Below are positions 59,300 to 64,000 of a DNA stretch of 64,000 nucleotides, one piece after another. The DNA lies in NCBI GenBank assembly GCA_963837285.1, contig CAWIMS010000005.1, forward strand, positions 1,116,001 through 1,180,000, read 5' to 3'. The notes below the pieces were generated by a model, which saw only the letters and a program-made list of their open reading frames with translations, was not told where the DNA came from and did not search any database. Origin of the DNA: Planosporangium sp963837285 (lineage in GTDB: Bacteria > Actinomycetota > Actinomycetes > Mycobacteriales > Micromonosporaceae). The number at the start of each line of letters is the position of its first letter. The first letter of the stretch is position 1. A program made the translations under genes and the position numbers.

Positions 59300-60179
59300 T
59301 ACCGCCGTGTCCCCGGCTCCCCCGCGCGTTCCTGACGACGCGGTTCGTGCCGACACCGCCGCCGTCGCCGCCGTGACCACGGCCCGGCGCCGCCGCCGTA
59401 CCGTGGTCTGGGCGGTCCGCCTGGCCGCCGTGGCGGTCTGGCTGGTGACCTGGGAACTGTCGGCGACGTACTGGATCGACCCGTTCTACTACTCGAAGCC
59501 GTCGGCCATCTGGCACCGGCTGGTGGAGTGGTTCACCAAGGGCACCGCGTTCGGCTCGATCTGGACCCAGATCGCCACCACGCTGGAGGAGGCGCTCGCC
59601 GGCTTCGTGCTCGGCGCGATCATCGGCGTCGTCCTGGGCATCCTGCTCGGCCGCAGCCGGTTCCTGTCGGACGTGTGCGCGCCGTTCATCAAGGCCGCGA
59701 ACGCGGTACCCCGGATCGTGCTGGCGTCGCTGTTCGTCATCTGGTTCGGGCTCGGCATGTCGTCGAAGATCGCGACCGCACTGGTACTGGTCTTCTTCGG
59801 CGTCTTCTTCAACGCGTTCCAGGGTGCCCGCGAGGTGGACCGCAACCTGGTCAACAACGCGCGGATCCTGGGCGCGAGCCGGTTCAAGGTGTTGACGTCG
59901 ATCGTCGTGCCGAGCGCGACCTCGTGGATCCTCGCCTCCCTGCACTCGGCGTTCGGGTTCGCGCTGATCGGCGCCGTCGTCGGTGAGTTCACCGGCGCCG
60001 ACAAGGGCCTCGGCCTTCTGATCAACAACGCCCAGGGCACGTTCGACGCGGCCGGGATCTACGCCGGCATGATCATCACCACCGTCATCGCGCTGCTCGC
60101 CGAGTGGCTGCTGACCGGCGCCGAAGGCCGCCTGCTGCGCTGGCGTCCACCAACGGCCGGCGCCGAGGCCCAGATCTAG
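59289..60179 (+). CDS. NitT/TauT-type ABC transporter permease
   Basis: 296 residues from GTG 59289. It has about six membrane helices, with a cytoplasmic N-terminal 35 residues rich in A, P and D. The EAA-type coupling loop is REVDRNLVNNARILGASRFK followed by VLTSIVVPSATSWI. The first helix is RTVVWAVRLAAVAVWLVTWE. It overlaps the ATPase gene, and the binding-protein gene follows after 107 bases. Confidence 0.9.
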   Translation: MQPDTAVSPAPPRVPDDAVRADTAAVAAVTTARRRRRTVVWAVRLAAVAVWLVTWELSATYWIDPFYYSKPSAIWHRLVEWFTKGTAFGSIWTQIATTLEEALAGFVLGAIIGVVLGILLGRSRFLSDVCAPFIKAANAVPRIVLASLFVIWFGLGMSSKIATALVLVFFGVFFNAFQGAREVDRNLVNNARILGASRFKVLTSIVVPSATSWILASLHSAFGFALIGAVVGEFTGADKGLGLLINNAQGTFDAAGIYAGMIITTVIALLAEWLLTGAEGRLLRWRPPTAGAEAQI

Positions 60180-60286
60180 TCACCCCTCGCTGCACCCCTC
60201 GCTCGACGTTGGTCGATCCAACGCGATTCCGGAGTCCCCGATGGGACCAGATCGACCATCATCGATGACTGACCAGGAGACATGCC

Positions 60287-61330
60287 ATGAAAGTCCGTAC
60301 CGCACTCGTCACCCTCGTCGCCGTCGCGCTCGCCCTGACCGGTTGCCGCGGCACCAGCCCGAGCGCCCAGAAAGCCGGCAGCGCCGACACCACCACCCAG
60401 GTCAAGATCATGGTTGGCGGTATCGACAAGGTCATCTACCTGCCGGCCAAGCTCACCGACCAGCTCGGGTACTTCAAGGCCGAGGGGCTCGACGTCCAAC
60501 TCCTGACCGAGCCGGCCGGTGCCATCGCCGAGAACGTACTCATCTCCGGCGACGTCCAGGGTGTCGTCGGCTTCTACGACCACACCATCGACCTCCAGAC
60601 CAAGGGCAAGTGCATCCAGAGCGTCGTCCAGCTCTCCGACGTACCGGGCGAGGCCGAGATGGTCGCCACCGACAAGGCCGCGCAGATCAAGAGCCCGGCC
60701 GACTTCAAGGGAAAGAAGCTGGGCGTGACCAGTCCCGGCTCGTCGACCGACTTCCTCACCCAGTACCTGGCCACGAAGGGTGGGCTCAGCAAGGCCGACT
60801 TCACCACGGTCAAGGCCGGGGCGGGCCAGACGTTCATCGCCGCGCTGGACAACGGCGGGATCGACGCCGGCATGACCACCGACCCGACCATCGCGCAGCT
60901 CACCAGTACCGGGAAGGCACAGGTGCTCCTCGACATGCGTACCGAGGAGGGCACGAAAGCGGCGCTAGGCGGCCTGTACCCGGCCAGTTCCCTGTACATG
61001 GACTGCGCCTGGGTCGCCGCCCACCACGAGGCGGTACAGAAGCTCGCCAACGCGTTCGTCAAGACGCTGCGCTGGATCGCGTCCCACAACGCCGATGAGG
61101 TCGCGGCGAAGATGCCGCCCGAGTACGCGGCCGGCGGCAAGGACCTCTACGTCAAGGCGGTGCACGACACGATCGGCATGTTCAACGGCGACGGCGTGAT
61201 GAAGCCGGACGGCGCGAAGAACGTCCTCAACGTGCTCAGCCAGTTCTCCCCAAACGTACAGGGCAAAAAGGACACCATCGACCTGTCAAAAACCTACACC
61301 ACAGCCTTCGTAACGAAGGCCAACCCGTAA
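60287..61330 (+). CDS. NitT/TauT-type ABC substrate-binding lipoprotein
   Basis: 347 residues from ATG 60287. The lipobox ALTGC (about residues 16-20) marks it as a lipoprotein. The SsuA/THI5-like fold is seen in VIYLPAKLTDQLGYFKAEGL, VLISGDVQGVVGFYDHTIDL, SPADFKGKKLGVTSPGSSTD and DNGGIDAGMTTDPTIAQL. It delivers substrate to the permease. Typical ligands are sulfonates, nitrate, taurine or pyrimidine precursors. The CitA-like kinase nearby argues for a small organic anion; this is inference. Confidence 0.9.
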   Translation: MKVRTALVTLVAVALALTGCRGTSPSAQKAGSADTTTQVKIMVGGIDKVIYLPAKLTDQLGYFKAEGLDVQLLTEPAGAIAENVLISGDVQGVVGFYDHTIDLQTKGKCIQSVVQLSDVPGEAEMVATDKAAQIKSPADFKGKKLGVTSPGSSTDFLTQYLATKGGLSKADFTTVKAGAGQTFIAALDNGGIDAGMTTDPTIAQLTSTGKAQVLLDMRTEEGTKAALGGLYPASSLYMDCAWVAAHHEAVQKLANAFVKTLRWIASHNADEVAAKMPPEYAAGGKDLYVKAVHDTIGMFNGDGVMKPDGAKNVLNVLSQFSPNVQGKKDTIDLSKTYTTAFVTKANP

Positions 61331-61359
61331 CCGCTCCCCGCGGGGGTTCCTCGGCGATC

Positions 61360-61408
61360 AAGGAGAAATGTACATGGTTCGGAGATCAAACCATGCACAT
61401 TTCTCCAA
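61360..61408. repeat. Family D palindrome (single copy in window)
   Basis: The left arm 61360-61379 (AAGGAGAAATGTACATGGTT) and right arm 61389-61408 match at 18 of 20 positions around a 9-nt loop. It lies between the convergent binding-protein and fucosidase genes. It has the same layout as families A-C, with unrelated sequence, but is flanked by GGCGATC and GATCGGCG. Confidence 0.8.
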
Positions 61409-61426
61409 GATCGGCGAGAAGAGAGA

Positions 61427-63193
61427 TCACGCGTACGACGATGCGGCCCACATCTCGTCGATCTGGAGCTTCCTGTAGAACTTGGTCGCGCTCGCCGCAG
61501 CCCACGTGGTGTTCACGGTCAGGCGGACGTAGCGGGCGGATGCGACGCCCAGGTCGATGAACTGCACACCCCGGGCGCTCTTCATGGTCGCCGCCACGGC
61601 CGGCGTCCAGGTCACCCCGTCGAGGCTCGTCTCCACCGTGTAGTCGCGGATCCGCGCCGAGTCCTCAGTGGACGAACGGGGGTAGCTCACCGACCACTCC
61701 CGCTGGTTGACGCCGAGGTACGCGACCGGCTTGGCGGCACCGAGGTCGAGCGTGACGGCGGCCGGCAGTACCCCCTTGTTGTCCCACCAGGTGAGGTAGT
61801 TACCGTCCACAAGGGATGGAGCGTTGGAAGACGTGACACCGCCCAGGATGCCGACCCGACCCGCGGTCACCACCTTGAACACCGTGTCGTACTGGTCCCA
61901 GTTCGTGACCCCGCTGATCGTCAACACGCCGCCGGCCTGGCTGAACGTGAACGGCGTACCGGTGCGCAGGTCCGAGACGCCGACCACCCGGTACCCGTTG
62001 TCCCGAAGCCGCAACACATCACCCGACGGCCGGTCGATCGCGTGGATGTAGTGCAGGTTCGGGTTCGTCTTGCTGATCGTGGTGACCCCGTGCGCGCCGT
62101 CGTTCCAGGCGCCCGGTTGCAGCCCGCCATACATGTACCCGCCGCCCTCGACACCGGACAGCGACGACCAGATCGGCGTCAGGTACCCGTTCGCGAAGTC
62201 GTTGAACGCCGCCTGGTTGCTCGGGAACACCCCGTTGACCTGGGCCGTCTCGGCTTCCAGCGCCTTGACCGACGAGCCGACGTTGGTGATCATCCGGCCG
62301 AGCGTCAGCTTGTAGTCCACCCGCGAGTTCGACCCGTCGTACCACCACGAGCCCGACGTCGGCAGCTTGTAGTCGGCTTCGGTGAGCCGGGGCTGCGGGG
62401 TGTAGTACGCCTGCGGCATGTCGTACGACGGGGTCATGCCGGTCTTCTGCTCGTTGGAGACGGTGTCCATCTCCGGCGTGTCCTCGTTGTTGTTGGACAG
62501 CAGCATCTCCGGCCGCAACTGGTGGATCTGCTGGTACAGGTTGTGCTGCTCCCAGTACGCGTTGTCGTTGTCGATCCAGAACCCGGCGAGGTCCGGGTAG
62601 TTGCGCATGACCTCGAAGAAGTTGTCGTAGCTGTACTCGCCGAACCCGGGCCGGGTGTTCAGGTTCGTCGGGTGGCCCTTGAACTTCGAGTACGCCGCCG
62701 AGTCGAACCAGCTCGGCTGGGTCATGTCGTTGGGGTCGTGTGGGACACCCGGTGGTTGCAGGCCCTCCCAGAACCACTGCGGGTCGTCGGTCATGTACAG
62801 GATGACCTTGAGCCCCTTCGCCTTCGCCGCGGCGATCGTCTCGCCGAGGAAGTCCCGCCTGGTCGAGCAGCTGCCAGGGATGCGCGACGGCCAGGGCCGC
62901 CCGTAGCCCAGCCGGCTGTGGAACGACGCCAGCACCAGGTACTGGACGTGCAGCTTCTGCGCCTCCTGCACCCAGTAGTTGGCGTTCCAGCCGCCGTTGG
63001 TGATGGCGCTCTCCCAGGCCGAGCACGACGTGTACCCGGGGTTGGTCCGCATCCCCCAGTGCAGGAACAGGCCGGCGGTCGAGTTGCGCAGCCAGGTCTG
63101 CCGCGGGTTGAGCAGGTCGGCCCGCGCGGGCGCGGCGAAACCGAGCGTGGCGAGCAGCAGCGCCGCGATGGTGACGAAGACTTTGGTACGCAT
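61427..63193 (-). CDS. Secreted GH29-like alpha-L-fucosidase with discoidin-like C-terminus
   Basis: 588 residues from ATG 63193 (GGGGAGGCC upstream) with a signal peptide (RTKVFVTIAALLLATLGFAA). The barrel has GLFLHWGMRTNPGYTSC, YLVLASFHSRLGY, GLKVILYMTDDPQWFWEGLQ and the expected nucleophile aspartate in PDLAGFWIDNDNAYW. Residues 440-588 add a carbohydrate-binding domain (AAVTLDLGAAKPVAYLGVNQ, DYTVETSLDGVTWTPAVAAT, RYVRLTVNTTWAAASATKF). It likely removes alpha-L-fucose or a related sugar from extracellular glycans. The longer frame upstream has no ribosome site or domain. Confidence 0.88.
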   Translation of the reverse strand: MRTKVFVTIAALLLATLGFAAPARADLLNPRQTWLRNSTAGLFLHWGMRTNPGYTSCSAWESAITNGGWNANYWVQEAQKLHVQYLVLASFHSRLGYGRPWPSRIPGSCSTRRDFLGETIAAAKAKGLKVILYMTDDPQWFWEGLQPPGVPHDPNDMTQPSWFDSAAYSKFKGHPTNLNTRPGFGEYSYDNFFEVMRNYPDLAGFWIDNDNAYWEQHNLYQQIHQLRPEMLLSNNNEDTPEMDTVSNEQKTGMTPSYDMPQAYYTPQPRLTEADYKLPTSGSWWYDGSNSRVDYKLTLGRMITNVGSSVKALEAETAQVNGVFPSNQAAFNDFANGYLTPIWSSLSGVEGGGYMYGGLQPGAWNDGAHGVTTISKTNPNLHYIHAIDRPSGDVLRLRDNGYRVVGVSDLRTGTPFTFSQAGGVLTISGVTNWDQYDTVFKVVTAGRVGILGGVTSSNAPSLVDGNYLTWWDNKGVLPAAVTLDLGAAKPVAYLGVNQREWSVSYPRSSTEDSARIRDYTVETSLDGVTWTPAVAATMKSARGVQFIDLGVASARYVRLTVNTTWAAASATKFYRKLQIDEMWAASSYA

Positions 63194-63338
63194 GTCGGCC
63201 TCCCCGGGCACCCAGATGGCCGAAACATAGGATCTTTCGCCCAAGGCGTCAAGGACTGTCGATATCTCGCTTTGCGATACCTGGAAAGGCACTTTTCCGT
63301 ACGATTCAGGTGGTACCGAACTGGCAGGAGGGAAAGCG

Positions 63339-64000
63339 ATGCGTCCTCCGACGCCGCTCGACGAGAAGGAGCGGATACACGCCCTGCACGAACTGGACGT
63401 GCTGGACACCCCACCGGAGCCCGAGTTCGACGACGTGGTCACGCTGGCCGCGCGGATCTGCGGGGTACCCATGTCGCTGGTCAGCCTCATCGACGCGGAC
63501 CGGCAGTGGTTCAAGGCCCGGATCGGCGTCGACGCGGCCGAGACCTCCCGGGAGGTCTCGTTCTGCGCGCACGCGATCCTGGGCCGCGACCTGCTCGTGG
63601 TGCCCGACGCCACCGCGGACGCCCGGTTCGCCGACAACCCGGCCGTCACCCATGAGCCCGGGGTCCGGTTCTACGCGGGTGCGCCGCTGGTCACCACCGA
63701 CGGGTACGCCCTGGGCACGCTCTGCGTCGTCGACGGCACGCCACGGCGGCTCTCGCTGGGCCAGTTGCGGGCCCTGCGCGCGCTCGCCCGGCAGGTGACC
63801 GCGCAGCTCGAACTGCGGCGTTACGGCGCGCTGCTGGCCAGCTGCAACGCCCGGCTGCACGAGCTGGAGCGCCGGCTGGACGAGTTCGCCACGCTCGCCG
63901 GTGACCTGCGCAAGCCGCTGACGGCGGTGCGCAACTACCTGACTTCGCCGGGTGACGCGTGTGTGGCGGAGGCGATCCTCCCCCAGGCCGAGCCACTGCG
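63339..64000 (+). CDS. GAF-domain sensory protein, N-terminal part (runs off right edge)
   Basis: 220 codons are visible from ATG 63339 (GGCAGGAGGGAAAG upstream). Residues about 10-165 form a GAF domain with DTPPEPEFDDVVTLAARICG, SLIDADRQWFKARIG, REVSFCAHAILGRDLLVVPD, RFADNPAVTHEP, FYAGAPLVTTDGYALGTLCV and LRALRALARQVTAQLELRRY. After it comes a coiled helix (ARLHELERRLDEFATLAG) and DLRKPLTAVRNYL, which resembles the HisKA segment of histidine kinases but has no histidine at the usual place. It may be a degenerate kinase or another GAF-linked output. The end is beyond the edge. Confidence 0.8.
   Translation, partial: MRPPTPLDEKERIHALHELDVLDTPPEPEFDDVVTLAARICGVPMSLVSLIDADRQWFKARIGVDAAETSREVSFCAHAILGRDLLVVPDATADARFADNPAVTHEPGVRFYAGAPLVTTDGYALGTLCVVDGTPRRLSLGQLRALRALARQVTAQLELRRYGALLASCNARLHELERRLDEFATLAGDLRKPLTAVRNYLTSPGDACVAEAILPQAEPL

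Overview
The window is very GC-rich, with short intergenic gaps, many GTG starts, ATGA/GTGA start-stop overlaps and several apparently leaderless promoters. Together with DUF574-type methyltransferases, maleylpyruvate isomerase-type proteins, STAS/HATPase pairs and many secreted glycosidases this points to a filamentous actinomycete, most likely of the Micromonosporaceae; the genus cannot be fixed from the sequence. No phage, integrase, transposase, CRISPR array or rRNA is seen.

Layout. 1-2.6 kb: the edge of a small RiPP-like locus on the minus strand, with an XRE/NTPase regulator, a 63-residue leader-like peptide and the start of a cobalamin-binding radical SAM enzyme. 3.4-5.2 kb: a frameshifted JmjC-type cupin, then a selenocysteine tRNA divergent from selD. 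5.3-9.5 kb: a LysR regulator divergent from sdhCAB. 9.6-14.9 kb: a formate dehydrogenase locus whose catalytic subunit has an in-frame UGA and a SECIS-like hairpin with a GGUCU loop. tRNA-Sec, selD and fdhA therefore form a selenoprotein module, but all three fdh genes carry many single-base insertions found nowhere else in the window. 15-25.5 kb: a methyltransferase, a flavin-binding oxidoreductase-like protein, an 828-residue proline-rich protein of unknown role, secreted PI-PLC-like and discoidin/FN3 proteins, an acylphosphatase, a HATPase, a ClpP-like protein lacking catalytic residues next to an XRE regulator, a membrane-anchored ricin-type lectin, a PIN-toxin remnant and an orphan MsiK-like ATPase. 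25.6-34 kb: an S15-type hydrolase, a TetR/MFS pair, a lipoprotein hydrolase, a papain-like protease, a glutamate-cysteine ligase-like enzyme and an acyltransferase. 34-40.2 kb: a 12-bp minisatellite, an ABC export system of the FtsX type and a STAS/HATPase pair. 40.4-49.3 kb: glycosidases of families 97, 26-like and 28, a PAS-GGDEF-EAL protein coupled to a methyltransferase, and a DinB-fold protein. 49.5-56 kb: otsA, an ArsR/SRPBCC pair, NUDIX/TetR/FAD monooxygenase/LURP-one genes and a TMEM175-like channel. 56-61.3 kb: a CitA-like two-component system divergent from a NitT/TauT-type ABC importer. 61.4-64 kb: a GH29-like fucosidase and the start of a GAF-domain protein.

The most unusual structure is a dispersed set of long intergenic palindromes. 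Family A (five copies) has arms built on GTCGATCTAGGACGAATGGT. Family B (five full copies and one half copy) has arms built on GGCACAACTTCCCGGAAGTT, each arm itself being a palindrome. Families C and D occur once each. They sit in gaps between genes, vary in a way that preserves the long stem, and in places supply the stop codons or C-terminal residues of the flanking genes.
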